From the NCBI GenBank assembly GCA_035556195.1, contig DATMFK010000011.1:124001-188000 (forward strand): a DNA stretch of 64,000 nt, in the 5' to 3' direction. Every line of letters begins with the position of its first letter. The first letter of the stretch is position 1. Under the pieces are notes generated by a model. It did no database searches. It was given only the letters and a program-made list of their open reading frames with translations, and was not told where the DNA came from. A program made the position numbers and the translations under genes. Below are positions 8,649-16,640 of the stretch, piece by piece. This stretch comes from G016756615 sp035556195 (GTDB lineage: Bacteria > Pseudomonadota > Alphaproteobacteria > Rhizobiales > Rhizobiaceae).

Positions 8649-9245
8649 ATGAAGCCGGACATGTTTTTCGCCTTACTGGTCTATGCCTTGGTGACGTCGA
8701 TCACGCCGGGGCCGAACAACTTCATGCTGCTCGCCTCCGGTGTGAATTTCGGCTTTCGTCGGACGTTGCCCCATATGCTGGGAATCGGTGCCGGCTTTCT
8801 TCTTCTGCTGCTCGCGGTCGGTTTGGGACTGGGGGCGCTGCTGACGGCGTTTCCGGCGCTTCATCTCGCGCTGAAAGTCGCCGGGGGCGCCTATCTGCTC
8901 TATCTGGCGTGGCGCATCGCGATGTCGCGTTCCCTCGCCGACAAGAAGGGGGCGGATGCGCGGCCGATGACATTCGGTGAAGCGGCCGCGTTCCAGTGGA
9001 TCAACCCGAAGGCGTGGATGATCGCGATCACCGGCATGGCCGTCTACACCGATCCGGGGGCGCCGCTTGTTTCGATGCTGGTCGTTGCTTTTGCCTTTGC
9101 GGCCGTGAACCTGCCCAGCATCTCGACCTGGGCGGCGTTCGGCTCGGGATTGCGCGGGTTTCTGGCCGATCCGGCACGGCTCAAATGGTTCAACGTCGCC
9201 ATGGGCTTGCTGCTGGCCGTGACCCTTTGGCCGATGCTGGGTTAG
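8649..9245 (+). CDS. LysE/RhtB-family exporter
   Basis: A 198-residue inner-membrane protein with about six hydrophobic segments and the family signature ITPGPNNFMLLASGVNFG near the N-terminus. LysE/RhtB proteins export amino acids or their derivatives by proton exchange. It lies 46 bases after the acetolactate synthase small subunit on the same strand, so co-transcription is possible and a branched-chain or related amino acid is a reasonable but unproved substrate. Confidence 0.9.
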   Translation: MKPDMFFALLVYALVTSITPGPNNFMLLASGVNFGFRRTLPHMLGIGAGFLLLLLAVGLGLGALLTAFPALHLALKVAGGAYLLYLAWRIAMSRSLADKKGADARPMTFGEAAAFQWINPKAWMIAITGMAVYTDPGAPLVSMLVVAFAFAAVNLPSISTWAAFGSGLRGFLADPARLKWFNVAMGLLLAVTLWPMLG

Positions 9246-9350
9246 CTGGCGCATGGTTAAATATTCGTAAGATTCGGCCTTTCGCCCTTTTTTGCCGGAA
9301 ATCCGCGCTATCTAGGCGGCTGCGGTAAGTAGCTTCACCGGAGTCCGCCG

Positions 9351-10571
9351 ATGCGCCGGACGATCGTGATTGTTCTGTTCCTGGCGGTCGGTGCGGCTCT
9401 CGCCGTGAGCCATGGCTGGTCCGGCGCAGTGTTGCGTCAATTGGTGAGCCGCCCGGGCGTTGCCGCCCGAGCGGCTCCGGCCGGTGCGAATACGGCCCCG
9501 GCGGTTTCGGTCGCCACGGCCGTTGCGTCGACTGCGGACTTTCCAGTGCGCCGATACGCGATCGGTTCTGTCTTGTCGCCGGCGGTGGTCGAGATCGGCG
9601 CACGGATCGCTAGCGTCATTGTGGCCATCCCGATCAGGGATGGGCAGATGGTGAAGGCCGGCGACATCCTCTTCCAGCTGGACGACCGCGCACTCAAGGC
9701 GCAGCTCGACCGTGATCAGGCGACCCTCGCAAAGGACCAGGCGCTGCTCGCCAGCGCAAAGGCTGACCTCGAACGGGCGCGCGATCTCGCCGCGAAGCAG
9801 GCAGGGACGGCGCAGGCCTACGATCAGGCGCTCGCCGCCGAGCGTGGTCTGGAAAGCACGATCAAAGCCGACCAGGCCACGGTGGAGGCGGACCAGGTGC
9901 AACTCGGGTATGCCACCATAACCGCGCCCATCTCCGGCCGGCTCGGTGCGGTCGCCGTCACTGTCGGGGATCTCGTCGCGCCTGTCACCAGCGGTGCCCT
10001 GAGATCGCTGGTGACGGTCACGCAGATGGACCCGCTCGACGTTTCGTTCAATCTTCCGCAAACGGATCTGCCTCTGCTTCAGAAAGCGATCGGTGGGCCT
10101 GCGGCGGCAAAGGTCGACCTCTATCTAGCCGGCCAGGAGGCGCCGGTGGCGACAGGCACGCTGGAATTCGTCGACTCCACGGTCGACACCGCCTCGGGCA
10201 CGGTGGCCGTCAAGGCGCGATTCCAGAACAAGGACCTGGCGCTTTGGCCGGGCCAGTATGTCGATGTCGTGCTCGAAGCCGGGGTCATGACCGGCATGAC
10301 CTCGATACCGACAGTCGCGGTCCAGTCGGGACAGAAGGGGACGTTCGTCTATGTTGTAAGAGGCGACGATACCGTCGAGGTTCGGCCGGTCACGGTGGTG
10401 CTCGCTGAGGGAGGGAACAGTGCCGTCAGCGCCGGGCTGAGCGACGGTGAGCGCGTGGTCGTCGATGGCCAGACCCATTTGAAACAGGGGAGCAAGGTTC
10501 GGTACGACCGGGGAACGCGGTCCGGGCCAACGGCCCCCCAGGCCAGCGACAATCCCGGCAACCGACCATGA
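9351..10571 (+). CDS. RND efflux periplasmic adaptor (MFP) subunit
   Basis: A 406-residue membrane-fusion protein with an N-terminal membrane anchor or signal (IVIVLFLAVGAALAV), a biotinyl-lipoyl-like strand with IRDGQMVKAGDILFQLDD, a coiled-coil hairpin rich in lysine, alanine and aspartate (about residues 115-190), and a barrel domain with ITAPISGRLGAV. It bridges an inner-membrane RND pump to an outer-membrane channel. CGGAG precedes the ATG. Its end overlaps the permease gene by four bases (ATGA). No outer-membrane factor gene lies nearby. Confidence 0.93.
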   Translation: MRRTIVIVLFLAVGAALAVSHGWSGAVLRQLVSRPGVAARAAPAGANTAPAVSVATAVASTADFPVRRYAIGSVLSPAVVEIGARIASVIVAIPIRDGQMVKAGDILFQLDDRALKAQLDRDQATLAKDQALLASAKADLERARDLAAKQAGTAQAYDQALAAERGLESTIKADQATVEADQVQLGYATITAPISGRLGAVAVTVGDLVAPVTSGALRSLVTVTQMDPLDVSFNLPQTDLPLLQKAIGGPAAAKVDLYLAGQEAPVATGTLEFVDSTVDTASGTVAVKARFQNKDLALWPGQYVDVVLEAGVMTGMTSIPTVAVQSGQKGTFVYVVRGDDTVEVRPVTVVLAEGGNSAVSAGLSDGERVVVDGQTHLKQGSKVRYDRGTRSGPTAPQASDNPGNRP

Positions 10572-13500
10572 TCTCCGATTTCAGCATCCGCCGTCCTGTC
10601 GCAACGCTGCTGATGTCGTTCGCGCTTGTGCTCGGCGGGTTATTCGCGTTGACGTTCCTTCCCGTGGCAGCCTTGCCTCGCGCCGATTTCCCCGTGGTCA
10701 ACGTCTCCGCCTCGCTTCCCGGCGCCTCGCCGGAGACCATGGCGAGCTCGGTTGCGACCCCCCTGATCAAGCAATTCGCCACGATCGCTGGCATCGATTC
10801 CATCACCACGACGAATTCCCTTGGCTCGACCTCGATTGCCATCCAGTTTGACCTGGACCGCAACATAGATGCGGCGGCGGCGGATGTGCAGGCAGCCATC
10901 GCCCGAACCCAGCGGACGCTGCCGCCAGAGATGACCAGCCCACCCAGCTATCGCAAGGTTAATCCGGCGGACGCCCCGATCCTGATACTGGCGCTGGTGA
11001 GCGACATCGTTCGGCTGACGGATCTCGATGCCTTTGCCGAAAACGTGATCTCGCCTTCTCTGTCCACCATAGACGGCGTGGCTCAGGTAGCCATCTACGG
11101 CAGCCAGAAATATGCCGTACGGATCCAGATCGATCCGACCGCGCTTGCCGCGCGAGGTATCGCCATCGACCAGTTGCGCGACGCCGTGACGAATGCCAAC
11201 AGCAACACGCCGCTCGGCACGCTGTCCAATGCCAACCAGCAGCTGACCATCACGACGAACACGGATCTTAAGAACGCATCGGATTTCGCGCAGGTGGTCA
11301 TCGCCAACCGGAACGGGCATCCGGTGCGGCTGGGCGAGGTCACGCGCGTTATCGACTCCGTCGAAGTGACCAATACCGCCAGCTGGTATGACGGGTCCCG
11401 CGCCGTCCTGCTTGCCGTTCAGCGTCAACCCGACGCCAACACGGTGGACGTGGTCGATCGCGTGAAGGCACTGCTCCCGTCGTTCCAATCTCAGCTGCCT
11501 GCAGCGGCCAACATCCAGCTTCTGAACGACCGTTCGATATCGATAAGGGCGGCGGTGAGTGACGTCAAATTCACCCTTGGCCTGACCATCGGCCTGGTGG
11601 TGATGGTCATCTTCCTGTTCCTGCGTCGCGTGACCGCGACTGTGATACCCGCCGTGGCTGTGCCGATCTCCCTGATCGCGACGCTGGGCACGATGTACCT
11701 GTTCGAGTTCTCGATCGACAATATCTCGCTGATGGGGCTCACGCTTGCCGTGGGGCTGGTCGTCGACGATGCGATCGTGATGTTGGAGAACATCTTCCGG
11801 CACATGGAGGAAGACGGCCTTCCGGCGTTCGATGCCGCTCTCAAGGGCGCGCGCGAAATCGGCTTCACCATCATCTCGATCTCGGTGTCGCTGGTGGCGG
11901 TGTTCATCCCCGTACTGCTGATGGGGGGCGTGGTCGGCCGTATCTTCAACGAGTTCGCGGTGGTCGTCACCGTTGCCATACTGGCGTCGATGTTCGTTTC
12001 GCTCACGCTGACTCCGATGCTGTGCTCGCGGCTGCTCCAATCAGCCGGTCGGCACCAAACGGAGGGCGAGGACAATGGGTCCCGCCAGGGCCGACTGCTC
12101 AAGGCCTATGACCGGCTCCTCTCCCTTTGCCTTCGCCACAGCCTTGCTGTCCTGCTGTTTTTCGTCGCGACGTCGATCATGTCCGTCTGGCTCCTGCAGA
12201 GTGCGCCCAAAGGCTTTTTCCCGCAGGAAGACATCGGTCAGTTGAGTGTGTCGACCGAGGCGCGGCAGGACGTTTCCTTCGATGCCATGGTGAAGCTTCA
12301 GCAGCAGGTGGCTGATGTCTTTGCGCACTCACCCTATGTCGCCCATGTGGCTTCCTCCGTCGGCGCCGGCGGTGGCGGGGGGGCGAACGCGTTGAACGCC
12401 GGCAGGATGTTCGTCGAGCTGAAACCCAAGGATCAGCGTCCGCCGATCGAAACCGTGCTTTCCGAGCTCAGGCGCAAGCTTGCCGCTGTGCCCGGCATCG
12501 CCACCTTCATGGTTCCCGTGCAAAACCTGAACATCGGCACCCGGGCTTCGAAGAGCCAATATCAACTGGTCGTGCAAGGGCTCGATGATGCGGAGACGAA
12601 TCTCTGGGCGCAGAAGTTGGCGGATGCCATGGACGCCGACCGCTCCGCGTTCGTCGATGTCGCCACCGACCTGAATTTGGATGCTCTTCAGGCAACCCTC
12701 GAGGTCGATCGCAACAAGGCCGCGATGCTGGGTGTGGACGCCGAAACGCTGCGCGAGACCCTTTATGCTGGTTTCGGCTTCGAGCAAATCTCGACCATTT
12801 TCGGTCTCACCGACAGCTATGCCGTGATCATCGAACTCGACCCTCGGATTCCCTGGTCGCCCGAGAGGATGCTGGCGCTAAAGGTGAGAACATCGAACGG
12901 CAGCATCGTTCCCATCGGTGCGTTCGCCACCGTCGAGCGTACCGCCGGGCCCCTTACCGTCAACCAGCTCGGCCAGCTCCCGGCCGTCACGATCTCCTAC
13001 AACCTGCCTCAAGGTGTCGCCCTTGGCGACAGCGTTCGGGAAATCTCGGCACTGAAAGACAAGATCGGCATTCCGCAGACCATCTCGACCACCTATGCGG
13101 GCACGGCCAAGACATTCCAGAGCTCGCTGGCCAATCAAGGCCTTCTCATCGCCGGGGCGATCCTGACGATCTACATCGTGCTCGGCATGCTCTACGAGAG
13201 CTTTGTCCACCCGTTGACGATCCTGACGGGGCTCCCGTCGGCGGTGCTTGGAGCCCTGGTGGCTCTGCGTTTCGCTGGCCTCGATCTTTCGGTCATCGCG
13301 GTGATCGGAATTCTGATGCTGATCGGTATCGTCAAGAAGAACGGGATCATGATGATCGACGTCGCGCTGGTGCTTCGGCGTCAGGGCAGGGAGCCGCTCG
13401 AGGCCATTCATCGAGCCTGCCTGATGCGTTTTCGCCCGATCATGATGACCACGCTCGCCGCGCTGATGGGCACCATTCCCATTGCGATGGGCGCCGGTGC

Positions 13501-13681
13501 GAGCGCCGAGCTGCGCCAGCCACTCGGTATCGCCGTGGTCGGCGGGCTGCTTCTGTCCCAGGCGCTCACCCTGTTCATCACCCCCGTCATCTATTTGTAT
13601 ATGGAGCAACTTTCCCGATGGCTGCTGAGCTTGGGATCCCGGATTCGGCGCAGCAATCCTCCGGCCCGGAGCGGCTGGTGA
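10568..13681 (+). CDS. RND multidrug efflux permease (HAE1 family)
   Basis: A 1037-residue inner-membrane pump with the RND layout: one transmembrane helix, a large periplasmic loop, a helix bundle, then the same again. The proton-relay aspartates are present in GLVVDDAIVMLEN in TM4, and the second half shows GILMLIGIVKKNGIMMIDVAL. With the adaptor it would expel hydrophobic compounds across both membranes. It is translationally coupled to the adaptor gene by an ATGA overlap. The substrate range is unknown. Confidence 0.95.
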   Translation: MISDFSIRRPVATLLMSFALVLGGLFALTFLPVAALPRADFPVVNVSASLPGASPETMASSVATPLIKQFATIAGIDSITTTNSLGSTSIAIQFDLDRNIDAAAADVQAAIARTQRTLPPEMTSPPSYRKVNPADAPILILALVSDIVRLTDLDAFAENVISPSLSTIDGVAQVAIYGSQKYAVRIQIDPTALAARGIAIDQLRDAVTNANSNTPLGTLSNANQQLTITTNTDLKNASDFAQVVIANRNGHPVRLGEVTRVIDSVEVTNTASWYDGSRAVLLAVQRQPDANTVDVVDRVKALLPSFQSQLPAAANIQLLNDRSISIRAAVSDVKFTLGLTIGLVVMVIFLFLRRVTATVIPAVAVPISLIATLGTMYLFEFSIDNISLMGLTLAVGLVVDDAIVMLENIFRHMEEDGLPAFDAALKGAREIGFTIISISVSLVAVFIPVLLMGGVVGRIFNEFAVVVTVAILASMFVSLTLTPMLCSRLLQSAGRHQTEGEDNGSRQGRLLKAYDRLLSLCLRHSLAVLLFFVATSIMSVWLLQSAPKGFFPQEDIGQLSVSTEARQDVSFDAMVKLQQQVADVFAHSPYVAHVASSVGAGGGGGANALNAGRMFVELKPKDQRPPIETVLSELRRKLAAVPGIATFMVPVQNLNIGTRASKSQYQLVVQGLDDAETNLWAQKLADAMDADRSAFVDVATDLNLDALQATLEVDRNKAAMLGVDAETLRETLYAGFGFEQISTIFGLTDSYAVIIELDPRIPWSPERMLALKVRTSNGSIVPIGAFATVERTAGPLTVNQLGQLPAVTISYNLPQGVALGDSVREISALKDKIGIPQTISTTYAGTAKTFQSSLANQGLLIAGAILTIYIVLGMLYESFVHPLTILTGLPSAVLGALVALRFAGLDLSVIAVIGILMLIGIVKKNGIMMIDVALVLRRQGREPLEAIHRACLMRFRPIMMTTLAALMGTIPIAMGAGASAELRQPLGIAVVGGLLLSQALTLFITPVIYLYMEQLSRWLLSLGSRIRRSNPPARSGW

Positions 13682-13979
13682 TCGGCGGCCGGACGATGAG
13701 TTCGGCCAGACAGCTGCCAATTTTGCCGATGAGTGTGATGCCTTAGCAAGCAAGTGACGGGCGAAGCCGCGCAGGGGCCGATGGTGCGCGGTGGCAAACA
13801 CCCCCGTGTGCGACGCCACCGGCCTGAGGCACTTCGACCTGTCGCTGACACGTGCGCGCGTCAAGGGCGCTGTCCATGTCGGCCTCCTGATCGTCTCGGT
13901 TCCGGGCGGCAAGCGGCAGCCCGCCAGCGCACTCGTCAAAATCCTTGCCCTTTCCACAAGAATCCTGTCTGTCGGGGCC
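13682..13979. other. Intergenic region with no recognisable gene
   Basis: The frame of the downstream helicase stays open back to 13791, but the extension has no family resemblance, so I treat the stretch as the promoter region of the helicase gene. I see no terminator with a T-run after the RND permease. Confidence 0.5.
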
Positions 13980-15107
13980 ATGGAATTCTCTCCGCAGCAG
14001 GACGATGCGCTGAAGGCTGTGGCGCGGTGGCTGAACACCGGCCGCCCTCAGGTGTTCCGTCTGTTCGGCTACGCGGGAACCGGAAAGACGACTTTGGCGC
14101 GCCACTTCGCCGAACATGTCGACGGGCAGGTGCAGTTCGCCGCGTTCACCGGCAAGGCCGCCCAGGTGCTGCGTTCCAAGGGGGCGACCAATGCCCGCAC
14201 CATCCACTCCCTGATCTATCGGCCGCGCGGCGAGGAGGCTGTCGAGGACGAGACAACCGGCAAGACCTCGATGTCGCCGACCTTTGCGCTCAATCGCCAG
14301 AGCCCGATCTCCAAGGCAAGTCTCGTCGTCATCGACGAATGTTCGATGGTCGACGAGCAACTTGGCCGCGACCTCCTGTCGTTCGGCACTCCTATCCTCG
14401 TCCTCGGCGATCCCGGACAGTTGCCGCCGATCTCCGGCGGCGGTTTCTTCACCGAGCATGAGCCGGATTTCCTTCTCACCGAGATCCATCGGCAGGCGCG
14501 GGACAATCCGATCATCCGGTTGGCGCTCGATGTGCGCGAGGGCCGCGAGTTTGTGCTCGGCGACTACGGCACCGCCCAGGTGATCGGCCGGGAGCAGGTC
14601 AATCAGGATCTTGTCCTGGCCGCGGACCAGGTCCTGGTGGGAACGAACCGCACGCGGCGCCGCTACAATGCGCGGCTGCGCGAGCTCAAGGGTTTCACCG
14701 CCGATTATCCGCAAGCCGGCGACAAGCTTGTCTGCCTGCGCAACGATCCGAACAAGGGACTGTTGAACGGGTCGTTGTGGAAGGTGATGAGTTCGTCCCG
14801 CGAGACGGTGAAGCCGGGCATCAATCTCCTGGTCTCGCCTGAAGAGGACGATCCCGATCGCGGCATCGCCAAGATCAAGCTGCTGAAAGCGGCCTTCGAA
14901 GATCCCGACGCCGATGTCCCGTGGAACACGAAAAAGCGCTATGACGACTTCGATTACGGCTATGCGCTTACCGTACACAAGGCCCAAGGTTCCCAATGGG
15001 ACGAGGTCGTGTTGTTCGACGAAAGTTTCGCGTTCAAGGATACGCGCCAGAGGTGGCTCTATACGGCGATAACGCGCGCGGCCAAGCGGCTGACGGTCGT
15101 CCGCTGA
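13980..15107 (+). CDS. RecD/Dda-like ATP-dependent DNA helicase
   Basis: A 375-residue superfamily 1 helicase. It has Walker A GYAGTGKTTLARHF, motif II VVIDECSMVD, a GDPGQLPPI motif III, and the late ALTVHKAQGSQWDEVV motif followed by YTAITRA. This is the compact RecD-like or Dda-like 5'-3' helicase form that works without RecBC. I chose the ATG at 13980 (MEFSPQQDDAL) because the family similarity begins there; a start 63 codons upstream is possible but unlikely. It converges with the STAS/SEC14 gene, ten bases away. Confidence 0.88.
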   Translation: MEFSPQQDDALKAVARWLNTGRPQVFRLFGYAGTGKTTLARHFAEHVDGQVQFAAFTGKAAQVLRSKGATNARTIHSLIYRPRGEEAVEDETTGKTSMSPTFALNRQSPISKASLVVIDECSMVDEQLGRDLLSFGTPILVLGDPGQLPPISGGGFFTEHEPDFLLTEIHRQARDNPIIRLALDVREGREFVLGDYGTAQVIGREQVNQDLVLAADQVLVGTNRTRRRYNARLRELKGFTADYPQAGDKLVCLRNDPNKGLLNGSLWKVMSSSRETVKPGINLLVSPEEDDPDRGIAKIKLLKAAFEDPDADVPWNTKKRYDDFDYGYALTVHKAQGSQWDEVVLFDESFAFKDTRQRWLYTAITRAAKRLTVVR

Positions 15108-15116
15108 GGCTTTCCT

Positions 15117-15518
15117 TCACGTGACGATCGGCTGGCCGCCGATCCATGCCCAGGCTGCCGCTTCTTCCTGCATCGCAAAATGGCGGACATCGAACGACAT
15201 GAAAGGGCCGAACAGGCCGAGCGCCACCCGCATCCAGGTCGGCCCGCCGACGACGGCGTATTTGCGGATGTGGGGCAGCGCTTGCGACTTGAGGCCGACC
15301 AGGGATTCGTCGAGCGCGGCGTTCCAATCGAAGCCATCGTAGTCGCTGATGCGGATAAGCACGTCTATCTTGTCATGGCGCTCGTAGGCTGCCTGGAGCA
15401 GCCCATAGGCATTCTCCAGGTCGGCCGCCGTGAACCTGCCGACGATCTCGAGGGCGCAAAGGTCGTCTCTATCCGCATCGATTCGGCGGATGGCGGGGAG
15501 AGGTTCCATGGATTGCAT
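15117..15518 (-). CDS. STAS/SEC14 (SpoIIAA-like) domain protein
   Basis: A 133-residue soluble single-domain protein of the SpoIIAA-like STAS/SEC14 family. Characteristic features are ISDYDGFDWNAALDE in the middle and KYAVVGGPTWMRV...GPFMSFDVRHF near the end. Proteins of this family bind lipids or act in signalling, but most are uncharacterised. A second ATG at 15509 is also possible. A palindromic EcfG-type promoter lies about 40 bases upstream, which points to stress induction and sets this gene alongside the stress cluster at 28-41 kb. Confidence 0.8.
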   Translation of the reverse strand: MQSMEPLPAIRRIDADRDDLCALEIVGRFTAADLENAYGLLQAAYERHDKIDVLIRISDYDGFDWNAALDESLVGLKSQALPHIRKYAVVGGPTWMRVALGLFGPFMSFDVRHFAMQEEAAAWAWIGGQPIVT

Positions 15519-15557
15519 CGCGTGTGGCGTCCCGTCGTTGTGCGAGAATTCCACCTT

Positions 15558-15584
15558 GGAACACAAAAATCCCCTGTGTGTTCC
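15558..15584. promoter_or_regulatory. Palindromic, bidirectional EcfG-type promoter
   Basis: GGAACACA (15558-15565) and TGTGTTCC (15577-15584) form an inverted repeat. Read rightwards it gives GGAAC-N16-TGTT (15558-15582) toward pdxJ; read leftwards it gives GGAAC-N16-TGTT (15584-15560) toward the STAS/SEC14 gene. Confidence 0.6.
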
Positions 15585-15650
15585 CGTTTCAGGCGCTATA
15601 GGTTCGCCAGCGCATCCGCCCCTTCGATCCGGCGTCCAATCGAGAATAAC

Positions 15651-16391
15651 ATGCCAGCAAAGCTTTCTGTAAACCTCAATGCCGTGGCCATGTTGAGAAA
15701 TCGGCGTGATCTGCCTTGGCCGAGCGTCACCGGGATCGGCCGCATCGCCCTGTCGGCCGGGGCACATGGGCTGACGGTTCATCCGCGGCCCGACGAGAGG
15801 CACACACGTCATTCCGATCTGCCGGATATCCGCGCCCTTATCGACGACGAATTCCCCCAGGCCGAGTTCAACATAGAGGGCTACCCGACCGAGGAGTTCC
15901 TGCGCTTGGTCGAGAAGAACCAGCCCGAGCAGGTGACGCTGGTGCCTGACGATCCGGCGCAGGCGACGTCCGACCACGGGTGGGATTTTCGTGCCCAGGC
16001 GACGTTTTTGACGCCAATCGTCAAGAGATTGAAAAAGGGCGGATTTCGCGTTTCCCTGTTCGCGGATGCCGATCCCGAGGGCGTGGCGGCCGCACGCGAC
16101 ATCGGGGCTGACCGGATCGAGCTTTACACCGGTCCTTATGGCAGCTTCCACGATCATCCCGGAAAGGCCGCGAACGAACTGGAGAAGCTCGGCAGGACGG
16201 CCGATGCGGCGAGGGCCGTGGGCCTCGAGGTCAATGCCGGCCATGACCTGACGGTTGCCAACCTGCCGGCGCTCGCAAAACGCATTCCCGACCTCGCCGA
16301 GGTGTCGATCGGCCACGGCCTCACGGCCGACGCGCTGGAGCATGGGATGGCCGGCACCGTGAAGCGCTTCTTGAAGGCTTGCGGCTGGTAA
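15651..16391 (+). CDS. pdxJ: Pyridoxine 5'-phosphate synthase
   Basis: A 246-residue TIM-barrel enzyme that makes pyridoxine 5'-phosphate from 3-amino-2-oxopropyl phosphate and 1-deoxyxylulose 5-phosphate, the last ring-closing step of vitamin B6 synthesis. Family motifs include LSVNLNAVAMLRN at the N-terminus, HPRPDERH, the glutamate in FNIEGYP, and the late LEVNAGHDLTVANL and VSIGHGL. The frame stays open upstream, but the ATG at 15651 gives the standard family N-terminus. Confidence 0.95.
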   Translation: MPAKLSVNLNAVAMLRNRRDLPWPSVTGIGRIALSAGAHGLTVHPRPDERHTRHSDLPDIRALIDDEFPQAEFNIEGYPTEEFLRLVEKNQPEQVTLVPDDPAQATSDHGWDFRAQATFLTPIVKRLKKGGFRVSLFADADPEGVAAARDIGADRIELYTGPYGSFHDHPGKAANELEKLGRTADAARAVGLEVNAGHDLTVANLPALAKRIPDLAEVSIGHGLTADALEHGMAGTVKRFLKACGW

Positions 16392-16611
16392 AGCGGGGTC
16401 ACGGCCAGCGAATCAAGTTGACCGGGAGAAAAATTGGGTGAGCAGGCCGGTACAGGGCAGGTGAAACCTTCGCTGACGCTGCTATAATTGCAGCGGAATT
16501 GTCTTGCCGTGACGACGTCGAGGGCTAGTTCTCACTTGGTCACTGGGGACATGGCGAAGTTTGAGCGGTTCGGACCAGGCTTGCTTTTGCAGCCCAACAG
16601 GACTATCGGAC

Positions 16612-16639
16612 CCCGCCATTCAACGTGAAGCGGGTTTTT
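16612..16639 (+). promoter_or_regulatory. Terminator-like hairpin abutting the kup start codon
   Basis: CCCGC (16612-16616) can pair with GCGGG (16630-16634) and is followed by TTTTT and the kup ATG at 16641. The stem is only five pairs. It occupies the place where a ribosome binding site should be. Confidence 0.35.
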
Positions 16640-16640
16640 C

